Positions 24,501-37,307 of a DNA stretch of 64,000 nucleotides are shown one piece after another. The notes below the pieces were generated by a model that saw only the letters and a list, made by a program, of their open reading frames with translations, ran no database searches and had not been told where the DNA came from. A program made the translations under genes and the position numbers. The DNA lies in assembly GCA_017562135.1 (NCBI GenBank), contig QEYB01000801.1, forward strand, positions 62,001 to 126,000, read 5' to 3'. Origin of the DNA: Dipylidium caninum (lineage: Eukaryota > Platyhelminthes > Cestoda > Cyclophyllidea > Dipylidiidae). How positions within the stretch are numbered: the first letter of the stretch is position 1; each line of letters opens with the position of its first letter.

Positions 24501-27500
24501 TAGCACGATTTGTAAATAGACTGGGGCTTTCATGTATTTACTGTGCTGAGGGCACTCAAAGTGAGATCGAGAAGACCTTATGGAGTAGATTAAAGCAGCA
24601 TGTTTTGTAAACAAGTCAAGGCACTGCGAAATAGGCAGGGGCTTGAATAATACCACTAACTCTAGCTCACCTCACGCAAGTCCACGGCTATCAGGTGTCG
24701 AGCTTGGATAATATTGACACGATAGGTGAAGATGTCGACACCGAAGACGTCCCAGCGGTAATCACCGAGGTAAAGAACAAAATCCGAACTTTCAACATTT
24801 CGCCCACTGGAACTCGAAGTTAGATTTAAGGGGATTTGAAGGAGACTCTTCAGGATATTGAGTCGTTGCTTCACAGGCGCCTGAAGCAGGATTGGGAAAA
24901 TAGTAATTCTTTTCAGACTACCGGTTGATTAAATAGATAAAAGATAACCCGAAACGGATCATAATGCAGTGATAGTGTAAAAACATTGACACTGACAACG
25001 CGGTGCATAACAACACTGCCTTATTATCTTTGCATCTAATCGGCTCATTTTAGCAAAAAAGCGAGTCATTTGTCACCACCGAAAACAATTGAGGACTGGC
25101 AAGAAGTGGTGGAGGAGGTTGTGTCGAACGAACTCACTTTCACATCGTCCATCTCCGGAGTGTGTTCACGTTACATATAGCGTTTATCATCGTTTTTCCT
25201 CCTTATTGTGACGACTCTGTTTGCAGACCGGAATCTCATCAGTTAACAATGCGATTATGCGAAATACATACGTGAACAAAGTGCGAGAGGGATTTAACTG
25301 TCCCCGTTTCCAAGGTCATACGACCGCAGGCTCCCAATTGGACGGGAAAGGGCCACGCCTCAGAGGCAGGAAAAGTTGTTGAAATAACTGCGTGCGGATT
25401 GATAGCAAGGTTAAAAAGAAGTGTCAGCTCGTCGAAACGCAGCCACCGGGATTGAGTTGGAAGGTTTGGATTACTTGAACGCTCGCGAAACCTGTTGAGG
25501 GACAGACAAAAAACAGTAGGGTGGTCGACTTAATCTACTCCCAAGACAACAAAAAATAACCGGAAAAATTTAATACAAAATTAGTTCGCCGTCATTTTTC
25601 TAATATATTATGTTACGCTACGAGGTTTTGACCCAAGGAGTAGAATCTGCTGACCTTAAAGGACGTCGGCATGGTACCACGGAGTAGTTCACTAATGCGC
25701 ACTCGTACGGAAAGTGTCCTCACACTTCTTGTTTAGATTAGCGCAATTTTGATGGGACAATAATACGAGCACGTCGGGTTATTCACACCGCATCTTCATT
25801 TCTTCCTCCTCATCGAGAAAAGCAAATTTTTCGAGTAGGGTTGGTGAATGCGCTCACGAGTGAATGAAAGATAGGCAACTGGGAAGTTCGCAAAATAAGC
25901 TGAAGTTTGATAATGTCCAACGGGTCTTCTGGTAAGAGTCGTTCATTAGTGCTTATTGTTGCGGGAAATTCAAGCGTTTACTGTGTTTTTCCACCCAGAA
26001 AAGGCGGATTTCACTTTTTGTAGCTGGTGGGATACGTCCCAGATAACAGTAATTGCAAGAGATAATACAATTTCGCTGAAGATGAAAATATTTTAATTTT
26101 CGTACTCATATATGTCCTCATAATTTTCCCGTTTGAGTAAGTCTTAACTACTGCTTAGAAGAAGTCAAGCCCCATGTGGACTTTGGAGAGTGCTGTAACT
26201 CCAAAAAAGGAAGTAGAGCTGACGAGTAGATCCAGAAATGACTCGCGTAAAATCACACTAAGTAGGTTACTACTTGGAGGGCAGAGTATATGCAAAATAG
26301 TTCATTTGGACAGATTGGCCTTCAAGATGGAAGAGAGTCAGGGTTTGTGTGAGAGACACCTATACTCTTGGTAATCTAACAGGCAAAGGGATTATTTAGA
26401 AGATTTTGAAGGGGAAACGGTGGAGATAGCGAATTCTCTCTCAGCAAAAACGAATTATGGTCAGCCATACATAATGTAGTGGATCTCAGGGAGAAGAAGA
26501 CCCAATCGCCCCCCGCTTCTCTACCTTCCCAAGGCGTGGGAAAACACTTTGATTCCTGGCTTTCTTCTTGAAAAATTGGTGGAAAGAGACAGCCAAGTTT
26601 CCGGTAAAAGGATTGTGGCAGGTGTGGTGGTGTCGCAGAGGGCAAAGAAGGCCGAAAGGTTGATTAAAGGATTATTATGGAAATAAAATTGGTCTGAACA
26701 TTTGCTCATCATTGGCAACCATCTGGCCTTTACACATGGTAGCAAGGGCGAAGTGTGTTCCGTCACTGGCAGCGAACGGATGCGCAGTAAGGTCAACCCT
26801 AGGATCCCCGCCCACGATTTTAGAACCATTACTGAATGGGACTGCAGAGCATATGCACTTCCTAAACACACAGTACACTTCGAAATACCTGCTGATAATA
26901 CAAAAACTTGCCTGGATTGAATAAGTTGAAGGAGGCGGGAGGATGCACAGCGAGTAAAAGCACCCATAGAGCGAATCAATTTTACATCAATGGGATCAGA
27001 GGTTCCTGCTCCTGTCGTAGCCATCCATCGCCAAATGGAGAGATGTGGGACACAGCGTGGTTTGAGGGATCCTTTCAGGACGTCTTCGGTCCTTTGACGT
27101 CGACACACCTCGGCATCGACCGTCTCCATGGTGGCGGGCCATTGAAGATGACGGAGTGCGGCTGGTCTGCGTTCCAAAGTGCCTTGCAAAGGAGGAAAGA
27201 GGAGTCTGATGTAAAATGTAGTCACAATAGATTGGCGGAAGAGAGGTGTGAACCAAGCGTCAATGTCCATTTCAGTCTAATGAAAGAAGTTTCCAATAGT
27301 TTCGGGCTCCAAACAGAAGTCTCCTTGGTATTGCCGCGCAGCAAAAGAGAGAAGGCAACGTAGATTCAAATTGAGGCTACTCCAAATTATCCCAGTCTCG
27401 AGATCGCATTGAAATGAGTGTAATTAGGAAATCCGCGGTCACGGGAGCCCCTGACTGTCAGCTCACACACAAGAGTACTGCAGCACGTTAAAGAGAGACG

Positions 27501-28209
27501 AGGAATAAAAATTTCTAATGTACACAACATGATTACCTCATTCAAGAAAGGAGGAAATAACAGCACATCCAAAACAACTTCTGACAGCTAAGCCGCGTAA
27601 GAACATCACATGTCTTCTTTGTTATGTTTTTAAAAGGGACTGAAACATTTACAAGGGAAAAGCCTTATCAGCGCCTCATCCAGTGCTCAAGAGTTAAGAA
27701 AAGCCTAAAGAGACAAAAAAGACGAATATGCCGAATCTAATTCTCAAGGAATTCGTTAACAGATATGAAAGATCAAAATGACAATCCTAATTTAGTGTTT
27801 ACTCAATTATTTACAGTACGAGTATTCAACCGAATAAAACTACCGAGAAGAACTTAAAAGTATGATTACCCAAATCAACACTAAGCAGGCCGTCGAGGTT
27901 TTCCAAGTCACTGGCGTGAATCGGCCGACTGCCGTAGAACGTAGCCAGTCGGACATCTCCCCTGAAGAAGGCGGGACACGCTGATTGACCGAAGCATGCA
28001 GGACATTTACTCACTTCTAGACGGTCAAGGTCAATCGGTTTCAGTTTGGATTGGGTGAAAAAGTAGATACCGACTATCAGAGCGGTGAGGAATCCTACAG
28101 ACGAGATATAGAACCAGGGAGAAAGAGCGAGAGTTTGGTACCACCTGTTTCGCTTTCCACTTGAGTCTATGGCGTGATATGCCACATCGGGTTGGGGCGG
28201 TGTAGGAGC
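21533..28209 (-). CDS. DIPK2/DIA1-like divergent protein kinase, partial model
   Basis: I could place four exons. Exon 28209-27870 has a hydrophobic segment (PWFYISSVGFLTALIVGIYF) followed by SKCPACFGQSACPAFF, the cysteine motif of the DIPK2 (DIA1/HASF, FAM69-related) family. Exon 25491-25272 reads RFDELTLLFNLAINP and FPASEAWPFPVQLGACGRM, matching the central kinase region. Exon 24880-24671 reads APVKQRLNILK and FVLYLGDYRWDVFGV, the catalytic-loop region. The last exon, ~21768-21533, reads LCANNLPSDHNYWAICMTAM and ends in TGA, as in the family C-terminus. Exons 25272 and 24880 join in phase 0; other internal exons and the start codon are not found. Family members are type II secretory-pathway proteins. 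The Asn of the catalytic loop and the DFG-type Asp appear replaced by Val and Gln (see findings), so activity is doubtful. Confidence 0.8.
26380..27370. other. GC-richer block inside the DIPK2-like gene
   Basis: This block stands out from the AT-rich surroundings and has long open frames on both strands, up to 249 codons on the minus strand at 26521-27270 and 151 on the plus at 26908-27363. None resembles a known family. It lies between the first recognised exon and the central exon of the DIPK2-like gene, so part of it could be exonic, but I could not match it to the missing kinase segment. It could also be an inserted repeat. Confidence 0.35.
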
Positions 28210-29976
28210 CTTAAAGCATTTAAAGAGAAAATCAAAATGTAGTTATAAATCCATGCAGGGATTCATGAAGAACACCAGTGACCTTTTTGTTCGCATTGCT
28301 TCCTAGGTGTGAAATATCAGGACATTTCCGACTGTACCATATGACATTGGACTATTTGCCATGTATTAATGGTTGGCACTGATGCCGGTTAATTCGTCTA
28401 CCGTCTCAATTCGGTGATGAATGTTGAGTGGGTCCCTTTCCTCCGAAATGAAAAGCTCTGCTCACCCCCGAGTTAGCAGTGAAATTCGACCGCATTCAAC
28501 AAGGATAACTACCAATTAGCAACTGGTAAGTCGGAGAAAATAAACTTAGGATAAAGTTGTTGGTAAGCCAGTTCAGGGGCTCATGATTAGGACAGAACGA
28601 GTTAATGCGCCTCAAGGGAAAAATGCGGCTCCGCTACCACAGCTTGTATAAAACCAAGCGTTCCTACAGTAACTTCAACAGCCACCGCTACAACCTAAAG
28701 CAACACATCAGAAAAACTAGCTTACGACAAATGCGTTCATATTAGCGACTTAATATTCTCAGACCCATAAAATGCGACGGCTCAAACATACCTGAACCCC
28801 CAAAATTATAAAAAAATGACTAGTAAACCGGATGAATAGTGCGAAGTGCATGACGCAAGCGTTAGTGTAAGTGCACAGGTCTCGGAGTGAAACCTCTCAA
28901 ACAGGGAGAGCCAGACAAGAATATGACACCCGCCGCACAAATGGTTTAGTACTTCAAAAGACATACTGATTAGGTTTTCTTATAGGATAACACAGCTTGT
29001 ATTACATGTTTGCGAAAAGAAGGTAAGCGGGGAGGGATTAAATGCAGTGTACAAAAGTGTGGTAGGCCTGGTAATGGCGGGAAGTTCAAAGTTGGACCTC
29101 CTTTTACATCATGTGGGGTTTGCATGGGGCCGTCTACGTGGATGACGCGAGGTACTAAAAATAGAAGATGTTAGACAAAGTTAATGATGCCGTCATCAAG
29201 TCTTCTCAATCGTCAATTTTTGATCAATCCAGTTGTCACTTAAAAGAAAGATGTCGATTTTTGACGGAGAACATACCAAGTATCACAATTTGATAAGACG
29301 CATCATACCTATCAGGTCGAACACCACACAAAATATAACTTGCCAAGCGAGTGTTGGATACGCGAAACAAAGAAATCGAGCACTTAAAGGGACATTAATA
29401 ATCCTAAAAACGCGTTCTGACAAGTAAATACTTTCGAGCCCTTTAAGATAAGTTAATGGATGATAATCCTGTCTCAGAGAATAATGAGTACACGCCTACA
29501 CCGTGAGTTGGCGAAATGTCAAGACTAAATTAGTAAATGTTAATTAGGATAATTTGTAAAGATTTGAGTTAGGTTTACGACAATCTAAGTGGAAATCAGT
29601 GTGATGAAAGGCAAAACACTGAGGCTGCTAGAAAGGCAACCACATCATCCGCAAACTTCCACGCGAAAATGACAAAGTCAAGCTAATTACAGGTTAAAAT
29701 CTGGCGGACAGAGCAGAATAGAATTGAATACTAATCAGTCATAAAAGTTGTACGCAAAATAACGCGAGACTGGTTTTGAAATAAAAATTATATCCATGCC
29801 TCGAGTTGAAAAAACCACAAGGCGAACACTGAGTCGTCAAATGTTTTGAACCAATTACTGCTACCATCGTTTGGAGTTAGAGACGCAGTAGATATATCCA
29901 ACCAGCCAAAAAAGGACCGGAAATAATAAATATCCAAGTAGGAGAAGAAGAGGCTGACCACAAAATACCAACTCAC
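28210..29976. other. Stretch between DIPK2-like first recognised exon and DEK
   Basis: This stretch should hold the 5' end of the DIPK2-like gene (higher coordinates, minus strand) and the very last coding exon of the DEK gene. I could not fix either. Small plus-strand frames such as 29233-29427 have no support. Confidence 0.4.
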
Positions 29977-32701
29977 TTCTTTGATGACGTCATTAATAAA
30001 TTGTTTCTTGGCGGAGAGGTCAATGTCTTTGTAATGCTCGGAAATCTGGAAAATGAGAATTAAAGGAGGCCTCCAAGAGATAGACTCTAGAATATTATGT
30101 ACTGAAGTCCTAGAATATCAAACTCGTAGAAATCTGAAGATTGATAAGATATGAGCAAGGACACTTCAGTCCATATGGCACTAGAAATTGCTACTCACCG
30201 ATTCCCTAACGACCTTCATGGATACCTCATTAAGGTTAGCAGTTTTAAGTATTTCGAAGACTTTCGACTTCAACTCTTCATCAGTGGGAAAAGTCGTTGC
30301 GTCTTCAGTGGTACCGTCCTTATTTTCGACAGAATTTCCTTCCTCCAGCTCCTCCACCTTCGTTTCATCGATTATCCCTTCCGCTTCTGTCTTAACTTTT
30401 TCAATTTCTGTCTCTTCTTCTTCATCGTCCACTACTTCCTCAGGTGAACTGTTCCCACCATCATCTATTTCCTCCTCATCTTCTTCATCTTCTTCTTCAC
30501 TCATAACTACCTGCTTTCTTCTTCGCTTAGCCTTTCTTGGCGATTTACCCTTTTTAGCCGTAGTCGACGATTTGCGCTTCTTCGAGGTCCTCTTTCCTGG
30601 AGCATAGTCTACATCCGATTTTCCAGACTCCTCCTCTTCCTCATCCTCTTCATCTTCTAAATCCTCATCCAGTTGTTCTGCCTCTTCCTCTTCTTCGCGC
30701 TCTTCATCGTCGGAAAGATCTCCAAGTTCGTCGCTTTCAGTCCCACCCTCCTTAAGAACGAGGGGTGATGATGGGTTAATGGGAATGGATGAGGCAATGA
30801 TGCTAAAACGTACATTCATGCTCACTTTAGGTTTTTTCGTAGTCACCACACCCTTTTTGCCTTCTTCTTCCTTTTTGGAAAGGGACTTGCGACCGACGGT
30901 AGATTTGCGTTTTGATGCAGGCAATTTGCCCTTATACTTGACAGCGTCTGCCGCCGGCTTCAGGAGAAACTCGAGAAGACGTGAGGCAAGTTGTGGTCGC
31001 GTACCGGACACCTCAAGATGGAGCTGTCGAAGGGCGTTCTGAATCTCTTTTACAGATTTCCTAGGTATAAAAGGACGACAAATACTTTTACACCTAATTC
31101 ATGACAGTGCACAGGACAATTGCATAAGTAGAACGACTAAATAAAACTGCCTATATTACGATTTTTCGAAGATTATGCCTTCAAGATTTCTTCATATTTA
31201 GAAGAACTTCTTTATTTGAGTGTCTGGCCGATTTATCAAAAATGAGTGGAATGCCTACCCAATGTTATGCGCTAATCAAACACAGACGCTAGTTCGTTAA
31301 CAGAGACAAACCGGATTATAAGATATGGATTGACAGTGTTTTTAGGACACCACAAAAAAAAAACTAATTCCCATGTATGATGGAAATATGAAATGGGACT
31401 AATCACATGGCAGTGATAGTTGATTTTGTATATATCACTTTTCAGAATAAAAATACGGTCGGTAGTACAGGGAACACTCAAAACAAAGCAAATTACTAAA
31501 TTCAAATACTGATGATATTCAGTCATACAATTATGGGCGCCAAGAGCATATACATCTCAAGGAATTGGAGCCATAGTAAATCGTAGAAAATAACGATATA
31601 AAACACGTAATTTAGCAAAAAACTAGTGAATGCATTAACGAAGTCGACTGGTCCTGTATAAACACTAACTTAACTTTTCTGTATAACAAAATTATTGAGT
31701 TAAAATGTCGAACTAATGTCAAAGATGGTTATTTTTATTACACTAATAATAAATAGATTGGACCTTAATTGGTAATGACATCTGTTGACTAGAACAAGCA
31801 GTATTACTTTCTGACACTTTTTTAAATTAGAGTTTACGAAGTCTAAAACAGCTATAATAAATCCGTAGCACAAGAGTGGAAGGAAGCAAATCTTGATAAA
31901 CAAAACGTATTAAACATTACAAACTATCAAATTGTGGCTCCAGAAGCAATTCGATAACAAAAATACCACACCCACTCTAATCAAATCAAAACCAAAACAA
32001 ATCGAACAAATTAAAGAAAAACTGTGGCTCACGACAGCTGTAATATAAGAGTATGAATTCAAATGGAGGGTGCGAGACTACATTTCTTTTATTTATTGCT
32101 CAGAAGCTTAACAGACAAAAACTCTAAGCTATATAGAGAAAAGATTCATATAATAACAAGTAAGAGATACGGGAATTTCCAAAACAAGATCCTACTTGCT
32201 AAGAGCCTGTTCACGTTTCCCGTATTCTTCCGATTCCCGATCAAAAGTAAATCCGCTAAATTTTCGAAGATTCGAGCGCACCTCAGAAACGGGAACAAAT
32301 CGTCCAAAACAAGCAAGATGGAGAGTTCTTAAATCCATGGGTTTGGACTTGCGAATTGACGCTTCAATCAGAGGAATCTCACCCAGAGGCGTGCCTGAAC
32401 CTTTGGCCAACTGAGCGGCTACTGCATCATGAGCCTTCTCCTTTGCAGCCTGTTCGTCAGCATACCGCTTACTCATAGTTTCAGAAAAGCGTTGGACCTG
32501 CCTCCGAACTCTAACTTGGCGTGTCCGATGGCCTTCATCACCTGTGCTAGTCTGCTCCCCTTCTTTTCCCGTCTTTTGGTGCCCGCCAATCGCCTCAGTT
32601 TCACTCGATTTTCCCTCTTTCACCTCTCCAGTATGTTTTAGAGGTGACTGCTGCTCGGGTGGAGCAACATTTTCGGAGTTCTCTTTTATTACGTTGTCCA
32701 T
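29977..32701 (-). CDS. DEK: DEK homologue, chromatin protein (last exon not located)
   Basis: Three exons join in phase: 32701-32196, 31060-30199 and 30045-29977, giving 479 residues from ATG. Residues ~1-95 are polar and basic. About 103-166 (GEIPLIEASIRKSKP, then FVPVSEVRSNLRKFSGFTF) and 168-203 (KKSVKEIQNALRQL, RPQLASRLLEFLLKP) correspond to the DEK N-terminal and SAP-type DNA-binding region. A long acidic and Lys/Arg-rich low-complexity stretch follows. PTDEELKSKVFEILKTANL plus ISEHYKDIDLSAKKQFINDV is the DEK_C domain. DEK binds structured DNA and histones in chromatin. The domain is nearly complete at 29977, so only a few residues should remain in a downstream exon. Reading through the donor gtgagt adds a hydrophobic tail that does not fit the family. 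Confidence 0.9.
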
Positions 32702-35700
32702 CTATCAGGATTACAAAAGTGAAAGAAAAGAGTAGGCTATACACAAATGTAACAGTGTAAAAATGGTTTGAATTTGGGCTATCCAAAGCAACGTTAGGCA
32801 TCGCACAACTCAACCGAGCCTGTATAACGCTTGGTTAATAATCAACAAAGCAACAAATACTCAAAAACCGACCATCTTCAAGGCTTCATACTACAGTAAA
32901 GAAAAACAATGACACAAATAAATCAGGGCGGCTGCCAACAATTGAGAGTTTGCCATCATTAAAATATGACAATAACCATAAACAGGTCATGACATACAAA
33001 GCGATGAACAACAAAAAATAAGGGAGATGCGAGCAACATAGCGTTGCTGTAACAAATTGTATAGAGGCTAACTTCAATTTCAGGCTCAGTCAAGCCTATC
33101 TGAGTAATTCTAACCAAGCAAGCGCCGAATAGACGGGACCCAAAGCGAGAAAATTCTATTGTCGAAAGCTCCGCTATTATGAAACACTTTTTAAACGAAT
33201 GCATTAAAACTGAGCCACGCAAAGAATTGCAATTCCGTGCTTGATGTCATGTAACTTGCACGTACAATATTAAATATTTTTTTATGTGATCCTATGATGC
33301 ATAATTTTTAAGCCTTTTTGTTCACTAAGCATTTCTGGATAGATTGCGTTTTTCATATGCTGACTCTTATTGAAGAAGCGCCATAAAGCCGATATACATT
33401 AATTTTAATGAAAGCCCAGGTGGGAATATTTTGAACTTTAGTTTTGTTTGAAGGAAGTTGCCGCAAATTTTGTTTAATCGAACATATTTCCCCCCTCGCT
33501 CCCGTATTTCACGGCTCGCTAAACGAAATGACGTATTATACCTCCATCCCTCTTAGCAAATACTTAGTAACACTGTTAAATAAATTTATTTACCGCGCAT
33601 CAAATATTAAGAAGCGCGAGAGTTCCTTTCCCTTTTTGTTGACAGCCCAAAGCCTTGCCGCATTCTAAATTCCACAGCTCATTTTCTTAACATTTAGAAA
33701 CTCCGGCACTAGATACCGCAACTTTTAGTCACGGGAGGGTTGCGTACCCTCACCACCATAGTTATAAACGAATAGATCAAAAAATGTATGTTGATGGAAA
33801 CAACGAAAGGTCGCCCAACCAATCTCTCATCAACAAAAATTTAACTTGAAAGTTCATGGCTCAAATTTGAAAGTATGTTTTAGGAACTGGAGAAGGCTGT
33901 AGACGGTCCGCAATTGACAATTCTTCGAGATCGTTTTTGAAGGGTCACTGACAGTATGAAGAAAAAATATTTAGGCGAATAGGTGAGCAATCGCGAGGTG
34001 GATCAAAATGTATTTTTTTTTGCTGCAACTAGTTTGCTTGATTTGGAAAATGCAATTACGCCCTCTTATCTCTTTTGGCACACATTATTGATACTCGTCT
34101 TACACCTCCTGAAGACCACTGTTTGAAATCGGCGAAGGACTGGTTGAGATTATCATTGAGGTTTGCTACACTTGTGAAACATATCATCGTCTCAAACATC
34201 GTTGAAGAGGAAAAGGATTTTCCATACTCCCTATTCATTTGTATTATTCTGTATTGGTTCTCCATTTTCCTCTTTTTATTACTCACGCTAAACTTAATGC
34301 TCCACAGGCATGTCTAGAGACTCTTTTATTTTTATTATATTAGTAACAATTTTTCCTCTTCGGGGGTGTACGTGAATCTGTGAAAATTCAGAGACATGTA
34401 AGTTCAATAAACTCTTATTAACTACATGTTCTTAGCTTAAAGAGTAATTGATTTTCCCCTTAATTCCTAGTATAAGAGAGCAAAGTTCAATGTTTCTTCC
34501 TACTAAATAAGCAAATAAAGCTTAATCCCTTATCTGGAGAATGGGAGCGAAATTGCGCGATACCTTCTTCCTTTTGACCCACTTGATTCATCCCACAAAA
34601 TTAACATTTGCCCCCCACCTTTACTGTTGTTTACAATAGTACAAGAGGGATCTTTTATAAATATCTTTCATGTTACCACCATCACATCTCGTTTTGACCT
34701 CTAAATCAGCATGGCAAAATGGACACGAGCACCAGTGATTTTGCATTTGTAACAGACTATTGGTGGAGTCACCAGATCAGTCTGAAAGTACTACTTGATT
34801 TGTTTTAACCCATTTGAGTCTCACTTTTCGGTTATTGTTTGCCTACATTCCAGGTTTTAGTCCTTTGTTCCCTCGTCACATAACTAGCAAATCCTCTACC
34901 ACTCACAGCCATTTATGACAAGTTAGGGGGAACGCGATGGGTTGTCACAAGTTGACCTTGCTGCCCAGAGAACAAAGCAATCCTATTCGAAGCTCGGGAT
35001 AATAAAATAAATAAAGCATTAATTCATAGATTGAGGAGGACAGTAAGTTGAATGAGCATCCCAGGAAAAAGACTAGCGTAATCATCGTATCTAAGGCAAC
35101 AGTTTTGTCATATGGTAGTAAATGTTGCTTGAAGATGATGCAATTTCGCGAAACCCTGCACCTCTCCCTTCTATGCTCCGCTACCCGCGGGAGACGCTTT
35201 TCCGGTGATGGCCAGGCAACATAGAGAAGAGTTTCTGATTCTTATATAAGCAGTTCGTTATTGGTCCTATCAAAGGAAAACACCACCATCAATCGGAATG
35301 CGATTGATGTTTGTGAAGAAACATGGGAATAAGTAATGGGTCTTTTGAAATTTCTTTATCCTTATTGGCCACTTCGTCTCTTTTACCATTGAAAGTGACA
35401 TGGCTTATAGGAATGTATTCCTACCACTCGTCGCAACATCTCGTACTAGGTGTCACACTCGTAACAGCGATATGCCGTCTCCATTTCCGGCTTCCTCTTG
35501 ATCGTATGCAAATGGCGGAGTCCTCAAAATCACCCTAGCAAAAATTTACATAAATGAATCGAGAAATAGAGTGCAAGTGTCAGTAGCCTCTACCCTTCTT
35601 CTTTGCAGATGTTTTCGTGATCTACACGTTGCTCGCTCCGAAGACCTACGTGCCGTAGGAAGGTGCTATTCTACTCTAGGCCGCACCAAGTGTGAACTAG

Positions 35701-36028
35701 CATCCTTTGTTAGTTTTCGAATGAACTTACTGATTTTAAGGGTCGAGTGTCCCCAAATATGCCTACAGTGTTTTCTCACGTTGACCATCTACTAACCTTT
35801 CTCTCCGCACCCTCGATCAGCCGATTTATTAGCACAAGTTGGTGAGTGCAGACTCACTGCGAACCAAATGAACTGATCAAAGTGTGAGTAAATAAAGAAG
35901 ATTTAGAAGTCTATTGACGCCAACATTCTCCACCCACTAACTGCTGGTGAACTCGTGTGCTCTGTGCGTCCTCGAGCTCAATTTGATAATTTAGTAGGCT
36001 AATTAGGTCCCCTACGAAAGGACCAGGT
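32702..36028. other. Intergenic stretch, no supported gene
   Basis: This AT-rich sequence lies upstream of the DEK start and downstream of the 159-residue membrane protein gene. The reverse complement of AATAAA at 35825-35830 lies about 200 bases past that gene's stop and could be its polyadenylation signal. No family resemblance was found in the small open frames, for example near 34056-34317 and 35323-35795. Confidence 0.4.
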
Positions 36029-36761
36029 TCATGGGCCTTGGGTGACTGTATACACCTCTAAAATGTCTAAAAGATTAAGGATTTCTTTTAATGACTGCGT
36101 TTTCCAGGGCTTAAATCTAGATAAGAGGCCATTCTTCACCTCAGTCTCAAGAACTGGACACAGTTTATTGGAAGGACGCGGCCACCTCGTATCTGCGAAA
36201 GAGACTTTACTACTGCTTCCGCAAGATTTTTTGCAACAAAATACAAAACATACTGCCCCGGCCTCGCATTTCTTTAGTGGCCTCATAACTGGATTATGCG
36301 CAGTAGTATTAAGATCGGTACTGTGATTTCTCCTAGCATGCCGCATGAAAGTGGCGATCTGCAAACAAAAAGGGCGTCACACCTTATTGTGACGTTGTTT
36401 TCTTACCGCGATGACCTCTCTTAGAGAATCGTTTCGACGTCTAAGCAGACACAGTATGGAGTGCAATTGGTGTAGATAAGGACAAGACCTGAGAAATAGG
36501 CTTATTTCAAATCTAACCCTTTACAGACAAACTTTCACTTCTCAAACCTACTCATACCACTTTGTCAAGAAGTTAACCTTACCGGGCATCATGATGTTCG
36601 AGCGTACTTACACATAATAGTACCGAAAAGGAAGTAATAAATCGCAATGATTTTGATCGTCCCACTGACAACACTCTTCCCTTGTACTTTGTGGTAATAT
36701 CATTTTCTGGAAGTCGGTAGCCCTGGGAATTTGCAACATTAGTGTTAAAGTCAGCTTTCAT
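36029..36761 (-). CDS. Unrecognised 159-residue single-pass membrane protein
   Basis: Exons 36761-36612 and 36358-36029 join at codon boundaries across a GTAAGT...TTTGCAG intron of 253 bases, giving 159 residues from ATG to TGA. Residues ~40-55 (FITSFSVLLCIATFM) form one membrane helix that is assembled only when the two exons are joined, which supports the junction. The N-terminal ~39 residues are hydrophilic and basic just before the helix. The C-terminal part carries several cysteines in two groups (CEAGAVC, FCCKKSC) and ends in a leucine-rich segment (SLKEILNLLDILE). The orientation suggests a type II signal-anchored protein, but I recognise no family. A further 3' exon after LLDILE is possible because a GT follows. 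Confidence 0.5.
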
Positions 36762-37270
36762 CGAGGTTTATGGCTACAGTAAGGATCGTAATGACCGTCC
36801 TCGTGTATTGGGTAACATGAGAACATAAGATTACGTCTTCAATTGTAACAAATCGCCTGCATCACTACGAGAGGAGGAGTTAACGAGGAAGAGGAGGAGG
36901 AGGAGGATGGGGAAGAGGAGTTGGTGAAATAACACCTTACATGAAACCTCCAAAATTAAGAGAAATATAAGGGAAAGCGGGTGTAGAGTAGCATGCTCCA
37001 GCTTGAAGTTTGTATTTACCTGACTTCTAAACGCCTCAAATAAACTCGGTACACAGTTGGTGTCATGCTTGGGTGCATCGGAGGATGACTCGGTCGGCGC
37101 TCCCACCGCTCATTATCGATTTTTTCGGTGCGCTCGAGAGGGGAGGTGTTCGCATCTGCATGCGGCGCACACCCACACGTTAGGAGTACGAGGACGTGGC
37201 TATCGGAGAATTGCGCAAAGTCGCTACTTCGATTGGTCAAAACACAAATCTGGTTCTTGCACACACGTAT

Positions 37271-37307
<37 letters not shown>

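Noticed and set aside
26521..27270. A 249-codon minus-strand frame, the second longest in the window
   Set aside because: It has no family similarity, no splice-consistent neighbours and a competing open frame on the other strand. It is recorded as an unexplained block rather than a gene.
29788..29976. Read-through extension of the DEK C-terminus
   Set aside because: It begins at a good gtgagt donor and encodes a hydrophobic tail unlike any DEK protein.
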